Positions 23,211 to 34,868 of a DNA stretch of 64,000 nucleotides are shown piece after piece. The number at the start of each line of letters is the position of its first letter. Within the stretch, counting starts at the first letter, position 1. The stretch lies in the NCBI GenBank assembly GCA_035079385.1, contig JAVHKY010000034.1, forward strand, positions 372,001 through 436,000, in the 5' to 3' direction. Both the position numbers and the translations under genes were made by a program. The notes beneath the pieces are model-generated. The model was not told where the DNA came from. It saw only the letters and a program-made list of their open reading frames with translations, and searched no databases. The stretch is from Aspidiotus rigidus. Its lineage: Eukaryota > Arthropoda > Insecta > Hemiptera > Diaspididae.

Positions 23211-24141
23211 AGGTATATTATTCAAGGTAGGCATACCCTCGTAAGGTTCATTCCAATGCACAATAGGCTCCCGTACCATCACAGACGATTGGTCTTCAGA
23301 ACTTTAATATACTCTAAAGGTGATATAAATTATAAAAAACTATTCAGTCCTTTTCTGCACCCTCCTTAATTTTCTTTAGAAGTTTGTACGACTAATTTAT
23401 GTTGAGTGTTCGACTAATTTATGTTGAGTGTTCGTTGATAGAAACTCCTAGTCTCTTCACCTGCATCCGTCCACCTTAAAAAAACATTATTAACCACCGT
23501 GAGAGCACTCGATTGTTCTCTCTTCAGGTTAATACACCTAGTTCTAGCTGTAAAGTCAGTTTTACTGAACACTTAATTTAGCTGCTAAGCTCGAGTTCAT
23601 GTACAAGTAACCCTAACTATCCAGGTTCATAAGAGGCTTAGTTCACCCGAGGTTAGCAATACTTTCACACTGGTAGAATAGCTTTAGGTGTTTCAGAACA
23701 TCTCTGAGTTTAACGGTCATTCTATTAATAAGAAGTTCATAGCTACAGAATTTGTAGATAAAAGACATAGAATACACGCATACATGACAGTTATTTTGTC
23801 TCAATAGGTATCATCAAACGGGCCTAAACTCTTGCTAGACCGAAACAACTATCCAATGAAGTTGTTGTCTCGGGAAGAAAAATATCTTTACAACATTCTC
23901 CCCATCCTGCGAGGACGATGAAATAATTTCCAAATATTGGGTTATACTTGTAGTACGTATTAAAGAATTAGGAAAAATATTTTTATTTACAAATTCGTAT
24001 GATTTCATTGCACTACCGAGTGACAGCAGTTTCGCCTAAACAGGCATCTGTGAGATAAATCGAAGCCGATGACTACCGATGCAGAGAAGACAAAGGCGCA
24101 AACAATTTCCATTACTTTGAAACACGCACATGTAATATTTT

Positions 24142-24967
24142 TCACAAATTTAGTGTACCGCAGCAACCGCAGCAAAAACAACACGTAAAAGGATACGCCA
24201 CAATTAAACAAGTGGTCGCGGCTCTCTCAAAGCCATTTTGGTCTTTGAAATTTTTGCCCAAATCGAAACATTTTTCGTAATTTTGCTTGGATAAAATTTT
24301 TTTCATTTTCTTATCCGAAATAAAATCTGCTTTCTCCACGTACACATCCAAGAGGCCAACAGATGAAGTCACATCTCTTAGATAAACTGGATAGTTGGTA
24401 GCCGGGCATTTGCATAGCCAAACTGCTTTGCCAAACCAGAATCTTGATTTTTTAACCGCGTACTTTTTCAAGGGTTGCACCCCACCATGTTCCTCAAACC
24501 CAATACCATTGAACTCAAACACTTTGGCCCGCAAGATATCTCGACAAGTACGCCATACATGTGAACGAGTTTGCCAACCACAAAATTCTTCAAAGATTTC
24601 TTCAGTACGGTTTTCATAAGAAACTGGAAAAATAATATTTTATTTATTCGCCGTCGCGTGTTCTGCTCATAAATTTTCTGTGGAAACAAGTTGGAGGTAT
24701 GTGCAAACAAGAATGCAGTCGTTTGATAAATTTACTTACGAGAAGCTTTATTAATATCATCAAGGAAAAAACAGATTCATTGTTTTAGCATAAGCAACCT
24801 TGTATTCTTCTTAGAAAGGAGAGAAATTTTAGAGAACGATTCTTTATACCTTCAGAAATTCTATAAGCTGCATTTATACGAACTTCATTGTACTCTCGGG
24901 ATGCTAAATGAACTCCTTCAAGATTGATGACGAGTAGAGCAAGAAGTAGGGCGCCGAAGTGTACCAT
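24142..24967 (-). CDS. Cysteine-rich secreted family, copy D (199 aa, two exons)
   Basis: Exon 1 is 24967-24850 (118 bp), beginning MVHFGALLLALLVINLEGVH, a strong signal peptide. The donor is GAAG|GTATAAAG. Exon 2 is 24623-24142 (482 bp) after TTTTTCCAG; the intron is 226 bp and the junction codon is Val. Blocks: EEFCGWQTRSHVWRTC, the AKVFEFNGIGF strand, QPLKKYAVKKSRFWFGK, LCKCPAT, LLDVYVEKADFISDKKM, and a hydrophobic tail YPFTCCFCCGCCG. The total is 600 bp including the stop and is open throughout. Compared with B it has a charged KCFDLGKNFKDQNG linker before the tail. Secretion is well supported; function is unknown. Confidence 0.87.
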
Positions 24968-25094
24968 TTTCGATTCGATATTATATCAGAAAGCTGTTGA
25001 GTTGAAAATTTCAGAAATTTTTTCAAAAAAGTTAGAGCTTAGGAACGTGATATTTTGTACAACTCTGAATTCGTGTTTACAATAACTTGCTCTA

Positions 25095-25113
25095 GATGAT
25101 ACAGGTGTTAAAC
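25095..25113 (-). promoter_or_regulatory. Conserved upstream element of copy D
   Basis: Plus-strand GATGATACAGGTGTTAAAC, about 130 bp upstream of the copy D start, matches the family upstream element. Confidence 0.45.
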
Positions 25114-25119
25114 TCAAAG

Positions 25120-26530
25120 TGACAATTCATAACCTTCCGAAGATTGAAAAAAAAAAAAAAAAAAAACTAGTATTGAAGGTATCTGAAAACGAGTAGGGAG
25201 AAACATAATGAAATTATTTACCTGATTCCGTGGATTGGAGGAGGACGTTAACTTGCCGAACATTAATTGTAGGCAATTTTGGTGTAGATTGAATTCAAAT
25301 CATTTCATAAAAATATAGGTTATAATTTTTTCGTTTTAAATTGATGACCAAACCATAATTATTTAAAAAGAAATTTGAATGGTTTTTCAGAATAAAAATA
25401 CGGATTTAGTGATAATAATTTTTTTGTTTTTCAATAATATCATTGAAAAATTGTACAAACTTGTATAACACAATTTACAATTTTTCAATAAAATTTTAAT
25501 CAGAGCCCGTATTTTCAACGCTAGAAATGAAGAGTTTTAGCAATTTAATGTTACATTTTTGGCATTATTTGGCATTTAAAAAAAAAAAAAAAAAAAAATG
25601 AAAAACACGCGTTTTTAGTGCTTTTACAAACTTACAACTAGAATTATTCAATTTTTATTAAAATTACGTGTTTTTTCACCAAAATAAACAAATTTTGGGA
25701 ATCAAACTCATCAATACAAAACCATAGCAATTTTTTTTATCAAAATTTTTAATTTTTCAATTTTGGACTAAAAATTAATACTTATAAAAAAATACTATCC
25801 AATTTTTACCAAAATTGCTGAATTTTGCTTATTTTCAGCAAAATTTAGCGAAGTTTGTTCAAGATTTTATAATTTTGGACGAGATATTATAAGAAACTGG
25901 TCATTTTCGACCTCATTCTGCTTCAAGCCCCAATTTTGGCAAAATAAAATTTTTTTAGAGGATTTGTCAAATTTTCCGCGTAAATACAAAATATACTTTT
26001 ATCTGTAATGTTTGATATAAGTTTGAATTGGCTCTGTACATGGTAGGCAACTCGAAAAAAATTCTAAGATCCGAAGAATCTGTAGAACTTTTTGAAAAGA
26101 AAGACTGAACTTCTATCTGATTTCCAAGCTTCCTACCCTTAGAAAAAGGTTTTGACAATTTCCGAGAAACCCTGACTCTAATTATAATAATAAGCATAGC
26201 TCTCAAACTAGATAATCAAACTCTTATGAATTTAGGGATTTCAAACTTTAATAAATTTCGAAGTATAAGGCAACCAATAAATTATCTAAAATGAGTTGAT
26301 GGATGAAAAAATGTCCAGAAAAATTTTCCAAGTTTTTCTTGAAGGCCCAAAATGCATGTACATATTTTAAACTAGGGTATGAGAAGAATTAATTAATTTT
26401 GAATGAAAAAGTGAAAACAATTTTGATTCTCAATATTCCTGAAGTTTTCTTCTTTTCTTTTTTTCTTCCTTTTTCTTTCTTTCTTTTCTTCTGTTTTTTC
26501 TTCAACGAGCTATTTTACTATACACCGGTG
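25120..26530. other. Non-coding, simple-sequence-rich
   Basis: Poly(A) runs at 25148-25166 and 25578-25599 and a long polypyrimidine tract at 26445-26505. No gene recognised. Confidence 0.5.
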
Positions 26531-26534
26531 GTCG

Positions 26535-26800
26535 TTAGCTTTTACTTTGGGAAAAAATATTGGAGTTGAATGAATTTGTAACAGTATAAGGACCGGAGAA
26601 AGTCAAGAGCGTCAGTAATGGATTCTGGTTTTTGAAGAGAACAAAGGAGACTTGAGAGGGGACAGAGAATGGTTTCTTGAGGTTTATGAGGTACGGAAAA
26701 GTGAAGAAACGGGAGACATACAACTCCTCAGCTTGGCAGTATTGGCATGAGGGTGGAGTGGACGGTCCTGGGAAAAGGAAGAAGTGAGTTAGGGTGTGCT
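26535..26800 (-). mobile_element. Possible 3' end of a decayed LINE
   Basis: On the minus strand a CQYCQAEE motif is followed by FFTFPYLINL. This resembles the C-terminal zinc-finger-like end of I/R1-type LINEs. It is short and weak, and could be chance. Confidence 0.3.
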
Positions 26801-27264
26801 AAATTCTTAGTCGTTCTATGACTATTTAATTCTTTATGGCGCGCGGCATGAGGAACAAATTGAAGAGGACTAAAAATCAGGAATTTTTAACTAAACAAAG
26901 TTCATTATGGGGTTGAGAGGACCGCAAGAAAGTTGACGGTAAGCGATAATGAGCGTCTTGAATTTTCTGTGAAACTTGAAAATTATAAAGAATTGGAATC
27001 AGGAAGTTTAACTTCTGTTGAATGTGATCATAACATTTTTAGAAGAGACTCTAAACGCTTTGGAGAAAAAGAGTTAACTTACCTACGCACAAGATGCCAT
27101 TAAACTAAGTTTACCTTACAGCTGAGCTGAGAGAGAGGAATACGAAAAAAAATTTTAGGCTGCAAACCAGAAGCGAAAAAGGGAAATGATGAGCAGGTTC
27201 TAGGCTAGCTCGGTTAATATTGAACTGGACTCATTTTTAGGTAAGAAACTTAATAGGCTAAATA
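26800..27264. other. Non-coding, nothing recognised
   Basis: No coding signal or repeat structure noticed. Confidence 0.4.
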
Positions 27265-27790
27265 TTCTTGTAGCTCCTCTGTCACAATTTTGAAGACAAA
27301 ATTCTCACAATATTTTAACGCAATTTGAGAGATATTTTGACAAGAATATTGCAGATTGGCAGCATTCTTTTAGCTTTCTGTCACAATCTTGATGAAATGA
27401 TTCTCACAATATTCTAACGCAATTTGCGAGATATTTCGACAGAAATATTGCAGATTGGCAGCATTCTTTTAGCCTTCTGTTACAATCTTGTTGACAAAAT
27501 TCTCACAATATTCTAATGCAATTTGAGAGATATTTTGACAGGAATATTACAGATTGGCAGCATTCTATCACATTTTCTGTCATAATCTCAACAGCAGAAT
27601 CCTCACAGTATTTTAAACACATAATAACAGTATTCTTACAAAATGATACCTGAAATGACACAATTTTAACAGAATTGTAACAGAACTGACAGAATCCTCA
27701 CATTCTGACAGATGGCAGAATAGGTCCCACATTCAGACAGAATTATTGCAGATTGGTGGCATTCTGTCACTTTCCGTCAACCGGGTTTTA
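27265..27790. repeat. Tandem repeat, about 99-100 bp unit, four to five copies
   Basis: The unit contains GTCACAATCTTG...TTCTCACAATATTC, AACGCAATTTGAGAGATATTT and ATATTGCAGATTGGCAGCAT. Starts at 27281, 27380, 27480 and 27579 show the regular period; the last copies degrade towards 27790. No ORF spans it. Confidence 0.8.
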
Positions 27791-29480
27791 TTAGGTACCG
27801 ACCATTTCTATTTTATTTATTTTATTTTATTTTTTGTTTTTTATTTCTTGACTTTGATTATACACTGGTTGTGCCTCTGTGTTATCCTTTATTTTATATT
27901 TTATACGTAATTACGTCGCTGTACCTCCTCCATCGTGACATGGAAGCCTGAGATCCCATGAAGAGCTAAAATAGGTACTTCCTCCTCAAAGATATTTTCG
28001 TGCATTCAGAATTTGTTTAAGACTACGAGAAAAAACCTCTAGGTATCTAAAATATTCTTCGACTTCAGAACAACAGCAGTCATTATTTGTTTTAATAATA
28101 CTTATTCATCAGTCGCTTTATTGACATTATTTCTATTTTCACAATTTTACCGACTTTTTACTTGTAAAAAGTGAGGTATTACACCCGACGCAAAGTATTC
28201 AGGGGGAGGGGGCAATGAATTTTCTCGACGTTTTGGAGGTCCTAGATCACTTCTACACTTCTACCCTAATAAGAAAATTTCAGGTTTCCTTATATATATA
28301 TATATATAAGATTTTTTTGTCCACGCAACTCCTCAAAAACTACTGGTTGGATTCTCATGAAATTTGGCCAAGTTGTAGTGGATTATCTGAAGTTGGGAAT
28401 GTGAATTTTTTTCTTAGATTTCTCGAGTAGTTGAGTAACTCTCAATTTTCCTCGAATTTCTTAGTGTTGTTTCTCAAAAAATATCAATCTTATTATCTTC
28501 ATATCACTACATTACCTCATAGTTTATTCAATCTTATTGCTCTGTAATTTTTGTATCGGTTGGACTAGTGGTTCTTGAGTAAATCTCAAAATATACGTGG
28601 TCCACGTATAGAGCCTTAAGAGCTAAATCTCGCTTATTCAATTTATTTGAGTTCGTTTGCCACGTGATTAAAGCATCATACACCTATTGGCTGCAAAAAC
28701 TTCTCATTACCAGTCATATATGATTGAAAAAATTCGACGTTTATTGGATACGTTAAACAAACGTTGCACGTAAGCGATGGATTGAATATTGGCCGTGTAT
28801 TTTATAATTACTGCGTTATGCAGGTATACATATGATTTTTTTTTTTTTTTTTTTTTCTTCTACATTATCGCAATAGGCTCGTAGCCTGAACACTGGGGAG
28901 TAATGTTGAAATTCAGGTAAAGACAAAGTGGAAGTTTCATTGCCCATTTCAATTTTCCTCATCTATGTTTTGATTTTTGTCATTATCGACTTTATAATAT
29001 CTTACTGTACCTATTTTTGGAAATGGACAGTCAGGTTAATACTTTAAGATTCTTCTAAATCACCTAAGTTTTATATTTTAATTTTAATAGAACCCATTAA
29101 AAAGATTAGAAATGAATTGAACAATAGAAGAGAAAGTGGAATACCTTAAATCATTATTATCACAATCAGCTTATAAGTGAGAAACAATGAAGTTTAGGTA
29201 TGGGGAGCATGTGTAAATGATTTTATAGCAAATTATTGAAAAGTCGGTGATGCTTACGCTTCTGCGTGAGCTTTTTTGTTATTGGAACAACCATAATTAT
29301 TTCTTCGAACTCTCGCCCCATAAGGACGACTTACAGACTATCAAACAGAACGAAAAATCTCAGTACAATAAAGAATATTACAGTATTTCACTATCGTCGA
29401 TTATACTGAAAAAAGAAGAAAAATTGAAAATTGAAAAATGCTTGAACAAAATTGTACGGTTCTAGAAGTATTTTCGACAG
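27791..29480. other. Non-coding with simple repeats
   Basis: A (TTTTA)n tract near 27810-27845, (TA)n at 28292-28310 and poly(T) at 28838-28857. The phrase 'caggtttccttatatatata' (28283) recurs at 51255. The sequence after 28310 (GCAACTCCTCAAAAACTACTGG...) looks like a fragment of a common arthropod repeat. No gene recognised. Confidence 0.45.
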
Positions 29481-29504
29481 TGATCCTAATGCCTTTGACC
29501 GTTC

Positions 29505-29693
29505 TTCGAAATTGGGTCTCATTATCGAGAAATGATCATATCAAGTTCTCGCTTATCGTAGCGACGCGCAGTCTATGTTCTCGCGTACTCGCGAAATTTG
29601 ATAGCTGGGTAACATACCCTACACGTCGCAACGAATTGCGGGAACTTGACATGATCATTCTCGGTGACCGGAGCTAATTCGAAAAACGGTCAA
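29505..29693. mobile_element. Fold-back MITE, copy E flank
   Basis: Arms TTCGAAATTGGGTCTCATTA...CATATCAAGTTCTCGC and the imperfect complement GCGGGAACTTGACATGATCA...CTAATTCGAA flank a CGACGCGCAG-type loop. The paralogue at 44278-44403 has a shorter loop, so the element predates the E/F duplication. Confidence 0.65.
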
Positions 29694-30054
29694 CGGCATC
29701 GTGGTCAGCATCGAAAATAGGTACCTCTAGAATCGTTCAATTTCGTTCATCCATTTCTCATTTCTCATTTTTTTTTTTTTTTTTCTTTGTTGTGTAGTGT
29801 CAACAAAATAATTAATTTCAAGTGAGAAAACAATTCAAAATCTAAGAGAAATGAATCGTTTCCAGACTCATTCCTGAGCTTGGCTGCGACTTATACATTT
29901 GATATCTAATTAAAAGTGAATGTACGTCAATCGTAAGTTACGAGTAACATCTCATACGAGTAATTACGAATAAAGAAATGAAATTATTGACACAGTGAAA
30001 GTGCAAATTCTAAATATTTTATAATTATACCTTGCCCCGTGCGAATCATAGAGT

Positions 30055-30815
30055 CTAATGTAATTTACCACAGCAATGGCAACAATAGCAACAAGTAAAT
30101 GGATACATTATAACGCCACACACTGTCACGGTGCACTCACTGCAATTTTGGTCCACAAAATCTTTACCTGGGTCGAATCCTCGGCTTCTAGTTTGCTTGG
30201 ATAAAAGTTTTAGCCTCTTTTCCTCCGGAATGAAATCCGCCCTTTCAATGTACAGGTCTAGGGCATCAGCGTTTGAAGTCACACCGCTAATGTAAACTGG
30301 GAATGGAGTGGCTGGACATTTGCAGAGCGGAACTTCTTTAGTACCGAACCACATTCTTGATTTTTTTACCGTATACTTCTTCATCGGTTGAGCTTCTTTA
30401 TCGTCCTCATACCTAATGCCGTTAAATCCGAAAACTTCAAATCTTAAGATATCCCAACACGCGCGACGTACTTCAACCTCAGTTTCCCAACCACAGTATT
30501 CTTGGACGGTTTCTTCATTAGGGTTTGGACTTGGAACTAGAAAATAGTATACGTTTTAGGTATTAGTGAGATGTAGCCTAGGCCCAGTCTTTTTAATTGA
30601 GAAACAAATATCTTGAAGCAATGTTCCTTTAAGATAACGGCTACTACATTTCCTTACTAATAAAATTTAATAGAGTGATTTTTTTAACATAAAATACCTT
30701 CAGTAATTTGATAAGCTGGGTTTACGTAAAATATTTCGTATTTCCGTGATTCGCAGTGAACTCGCTTCAAACTGGTTATCAGTAAAACGAGAAATACCAC
30801 CTTGAAAGGTGTCAT
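30055..30815 (-). CDS. Cysteine-rich secreted family, copy E (199 aa, two exons)
   Basis: Exon 1 is 30815-30698 (118 bp), MTPFKVVFLVLLITSL signal then VHCESRKYEIFYVNPAY. Exon 2 is 30536-30055 (482 bp); the intron is 161 bp with a TATTTTCTAG acceptor. Blocks: QEYCGWETEVEVRRAC, DILRFEVFGFNGIRYED, QPMKKYTVKKSRMWFG, PLCKCPAT, LDLYIERADFIPEEKRLKLL, RGFDPGKDF and tail YPFTCCYCCHCCGKLH. An upstream ATG at 30953 would add 46 residues with no signal character. The start at 30815 is chosen because it aligns with every other copy. It is nearly identical to copy F. Function is unknown. Confidence 0.87.
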
Positions 30816-31004
30816 TTTCGATGCACCAAATAGAATAAATGTACCAGAAACTATTTGCAATGCAGTACTTGGAAATAGCAATATTTTCAATGAATTCAGA
30901 TCTCGAACGAGAACGCAATACGTTTCTATGCCTAAGGTTTTATTGAATGCCATTTTTTTTCTCTACTCATAAACTTACATAAGTACAAATACATATAATA
31001 TTGT

Positions 31005-31020
31005 GATGATACAAATGGTA
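31005..31020 (-). promoter_or_regulatory. Conserved upstream element of copy E
   Basis: GATGATACAAATGGTA on the plus strand, 190 bp upstream of the copy E start; family upstream element. Confidence 0.45.
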
Positions 31021-32414
31021 ACATCGAAATGACGATCGATAGAAAAATATTGACTCATCTGTGAGGTTGTCTGAAAGTAAGTAGATAAGAATGAAGGAAA
31101 AAAATTATCATTCTCGCTGGTTCTGTGATTATAGAATGACAATGATGAACACGAATTTTTTTCTATCTTTCATATTCGAAGATATCCGAACAAAACCCGA
31201 CCACCAGATAGCGAACTGGCATTAAGTAACAGCGGGGAGTAAGGGGTTCTCGGAGTTCAAGATTTCTCCCAGGAGGTGACTCAATTTCGACGTCGATGAC
31301 GAGTCGATGGTAAGAATGAGCGCTCAATTTTCAGTGGACTTCCAGTTATTTAGAATCGATTTGCGGTAGACAATGACCTTTCCTAAATCGACCTTGAAAA
31401 TATCTCAAATATAATATTCTTTGAGTACTTCCTCAACCGTTCCTCTATAGTACGGGCCGTTAATCCAAAATTCTAGAGAATTGTGCATTTTGTCATAAAA
31501 GTATGACATTTGGTGTTGTGGTGTATGAAGGTGTAACAAATGATATTAACAAGAGTGCCACGCAGAAAGTCCATTTTTCTGCCCCCCGGAGTCCACTTTT
31601 TGGGGGGAGGGTTCATTTTGAAGATTATTGTTGCAGAAATTGGAAAGAAAATATGAAAAATATATTAATCATGTGATTTATAGAAAAAATGCATTGAAAA
31701 ATTTTTTTCCTACACGCACCCTTCCATTGGGGGCCTTGGGCCCAAAATTTCACAAAATTGTAAATGTAATAAAAAAAACTTGAAATTCGGTATACAGGTG
31801 AAGGAAGAGGTAATGAATAATATTACCAAGAGTGCCACCCAGTAAGTTCATTTTTGTGGGCCCAGGGGCCCATTTTGGGGGAAGAGATGCTTATTTTGAA
31901 CACTATTGTTGCAAAAATTAGAAAAAAATTGTATAAAATATATGCATTGGGTGAGTTGTTTGAAGAAATGCAGGGAGGATTTTTTTTCTACACATAGACC
32001 CTTTCAATGGGGGCCTTTGTGAATGTAATAAAAAAACCTTGAAATTTGGTATACAGGTGAAGGAAGCTGTAATGAATAATATTAACAAGAATATGCCACA
32101 GAATAAATTTATTTTTGTGCCCTATGGGCCCATTTTTAGGGGGGGGCGACAAAGGCTTCATTATTTCAAGACCTATTGTTGCAAAACTTGGAAAAAAAAT
32201 ATTCATAATAATTATATTCATTGGGTGATTTGTATGAAAAAAATGGTGCTAGGATTATTTTTTTATGTATAAACTGTGCCATTGGGGGCTGATGGGCTCC
32301 AAATTTCACAAAATTCTAAATTTCATCAGATGCGTATGTAAATTTTTAGCCTCCATTACACTAGGCCTAATTGATACAAATTATGAGACAGAAGAAAACG
32401 CACTTTGTAAAGAT

Positions 32415-32870
32415 TTATTGAATGAAATTATTATCATGTGCCGTAAATTCTGGATTCCTTTTTTTTTGAACATGATTTGCCAAACTTGAGTCTATAAAAT
32501 AAAGTTGTGAATATTTAACTTTTTGAGCATCTTGTTCTCTCAAATTACTACTCAAATGTGAAAAAATACCCTGTATCTTGAAACAGTGAGGCCCAAATCT
32601 TGACACATTTTATACATTACCTATTGAAAGTGAGGTACCAAGAGACGCAAAAGCTAGCGCCGAATTATGTCTAATATTTTCTCGGAATTGCTTACTTTCA
32701 ATTTGAATGCTACACAACAATTCCTCGATTAACGGAGGCACTTCAAAATCAAGATCAAAAATATGTTTTCCTCTCATGCAACACTTGGTGAATATTTTCT
32801 GCTTTTCAGTTACATTATTTTTGAAATGAAAAACTTCACAAAATTTACAATTTAGGTTCATGGTACCCAA
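32415..32870 (-). pseudogene. Helitron-like replication protein, N-terminal domain fragment
   Basis: The minus strand 32870-32610 reads MGTMNLNCKFCEVFHF, an FTKCC.RGK motif, PPLIEELL, FRENIRHNSALAFASLG. After a frame change at about 32606 it continues GPHCFKIQGIFSHLS and KYSQLYFID. This order (C-x2-C zinc motif, CC, FRxNIRxYNSAxAxASxG, GPxxFxIxGQ.YH, YSQLYxxD) is the Helitron helicase-like N-terminal domain. The Rep and helicase cores are missing. It lies at the centre of the 4.4 kb inverted-repeat element, either as cargo or as a nested remnant. Confidence 0.75.
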
Positions 32871-33164
32871 GTAATTTGGCGCAATATTGATTTCACAATA
32901 TTTTCTTCTGCCAATAAATATTTAACTAGAATTCGGAGTGATTGAGCCTGGATATAATTTTCAAAAGTAAATGTACGTATTGTCTGATAGGTCTGAAATA
33001 TTTTGTGATTCATTATTATCAACCGAAAACTACTTACCGTTTATGTATAACAGACGTATTGTACAAAAGTGCTTTTTATATCAGTCAACATACTCTAATA
33101 CTGGAAAACGAAATTTCTTCGTATATAATGACGTCAGCTTTATAGATTATAGATAAATCTCAAT

Positions 33165-33300
33165 TTATGTAGCATCTTGATTCGATTGATAAAGATCTCG
33201 TACTCTTTTATCAAAATCATCTAAATTTGGATTGTCAGGGTATAACGATAACCATTCTCTATCATTCTGTTCATATTCACGACAATTAATTCGTAATCCC
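33165..33300 (-). pseudogene. Unrecognised charged ORF remnant in the 4.4 kb element
   Basis: The minus frame reads RINCREYEQNDREWLSLYP, then a DDFDKRV segment, then a stop. It is strongly hydrophilic and unlike the surrounding repeat. It may be an exon remnant of the element's own gene or of the Helitron; I could not assign it. Confidence 0.25.
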
Positions 33301-33506
33301 TGAGAAAAAGAAGTATCACCTACTACATACAGTTTTTCCCCCCAAATTTTGCAACAATAGGTCTTGAAATAATGAAGCCTTTGTCGCCCCCCCCAAAATG
33401 GGCCCATAGGGGCACAAAAATAAATTTATCCTGTGGCATATTCTTGTTAAAATAAATTTTTTATTTTTAAAGGCACTGACGTCAACAAAAACAAAAACAC
33501 ACAAAT

Positions 33507-33548
33507 TAAACCCGACGTTTCGACGACTCTGTCGTCTTCATCAGGGGC
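33507..33548 (-). ncRNA. Hammerhead ribozyme, left inverted terminus of PLE-4
   Basis: Mirror copy of the right-hand ribozyme: on the minus strand CCC, CTGATGA, GACGAC-AGA-GTCGTC, GAAA, CGTC, GGG. All core nucleotides are intact. Confidence 0.85.
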
Positions 33549-34829
33549 AATACTACAATGAGTAAAAACTATAAAAAATAGAAGAAAAGTGGGATGAGAT
33601 TAAAAATTATACCTCCATTAAAAAAGAGATGTTTCTTGAAGCTCTTGGGTTTTGTTTAAATAATGGATATTGTAACTTCAACAACTTTTCTTATGAACAA
33701 GTAGAAGGCCTAGCTATGGGAAGTCCGCTCTCGCCCATAGTAGCCGAAATTGTATTAGATAAACTTTTTACGACAATTAAGCATAACTTTAATGTGAAAT
33801 TATTTGTGAAATATGTGGATGACAGTCTATGTATTGTGAATCGTGACCATGTAGAACAAATTTTAAAATTTTTGAATAGTTACCACCACAGATTAAGTTT
33901 TACTTGTGAATTAGAAGAAGATAACAAGATAAATTTTCTAGATATTACTATTATTAAGAATGAAAATTTGACTCTTAGTTATAAGCATTATAAAAAATCC
34001 ACGTACACAGGTCGTATCATAAACTATAGATCTAATCAACCCAATATTTTTAAAATAAATACCGCCAAGGGTATTCTTAAAAATTGGCTCTCATTATCTG
34101 ATACCTCCTTTCATGAAGAGCTAAAAAAAGATTTTTCTGATCTTCTAAAATGTAATGATTATCCTAAGAACTTTATAAATTCTATTTTGCGATATGATAA
34201 TGATAAAAGAAATTCGTCCATTAACGTAATTAATAACAAAGATTGATTTTCGTATTTTTCTATTCCTTTTATAGGAATTCCTATAGTATTATTTTTCAAA
34301 AATACCTCAGTAAATTAAATCCCAACGTTCGCATCGCTTTCAGTAGTTCTAACCTCAATAAAAGATTCTTTAGTAACGTAAAAGACCCCCTCCCCCCTAA
34401 AAAATGTTCTGGCCTCGTGTACAAAAATAAGTGTAACAATTGTGAGGGTTGCTATATTGGTGAAACCAAACAGCTTTTAGAAAAAAGGATAAATCAGCAC
34501 GAAAATGATGTGAAAAATAAGTGTAAAAAAACTGCTTTACGTGAACACTCCTTAGAAACAGGTCACAGTTTTAATTTTGATTCTCCTTCCATCCTTTGTT
34601 TTGAGGAGACCGATCGGAAAAGAAGAATAAGGGAGGCCATTGAAATTATAAAATTCAAAAAATCTATCAACTATAAAAGAGACGCGCAAGAAATATACGA
34701 TAATTTTTCTCCCGTTATAACACGGATACGTAATCAGAAATAAGTTAGCCTAGTTTTTTCATGTCATCGCTTAGGTATTTACTCTGTACCATACTGTATT
34801 TTTCGATAGTTTTTACTCATTGTAGTATT

Positions 34830-34868
34830 GCCCCTGATGAAGACGACAGAGTCGTCGAAACGTCGGGT
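34830..34868 (+). ncRNA. Hammerhead ribozyme, right terminus of PLE-4
   Basis: The core CTGATGA is at 34834-34840. Stem II GACGAC/GTCGTC closes an AGA loop (34842-34856). GAAA is at 34857-34860, followed by a minimal helix III (A-C/G-U) with the GUC cleavage triplet ending at 34864. Stem I is CCC (34831-34833) with GGG (34865-34867). This is the type I hammerhead with ultra-short helix III known from Penelope-like elements. Confidence 0.88.

Larger units (their letters stand above)
19046..24080. repeat. Tandem segmental duplication, unit 2 (contains copy C)
   Basis: Paralogue of 12826-19045, with landmarks listed there. It lacks the PLE and the 154 bp MITE of unit 1. It has its own insertions at 20763-20936 and 20973-21303. 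Confidence 0.85.
29505..31460. repeat. Segmental duplication around copy E (paralogue 44275-46090)
   Basis: Shared from the fold-back MITE through gene, intron, upstream region and 'tcgacgtcgatg...ctcaattttgagtg' to 'cctcaac(c/g)..tcctctaga/tagta'. The homology resumes at 35910-36110 against 46100-46320. The 4.4 kb inverted-repeat element sits exactly in between and is absent from the F copy. Confidence 0.85.

Noticed and set aside
27265..27790. CRISPR array
   Set aside because: Contiguous 99-100 bp tandem units without unique spacers, in eukaryotic DNA.
30815..30953. Upstream in-frame start for copy E (and similar ones for F, H, B)
   Set aside because: The extra residues are not conserved among copies and would bury the signal peptide. 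The downstream ATG aligns in all members.
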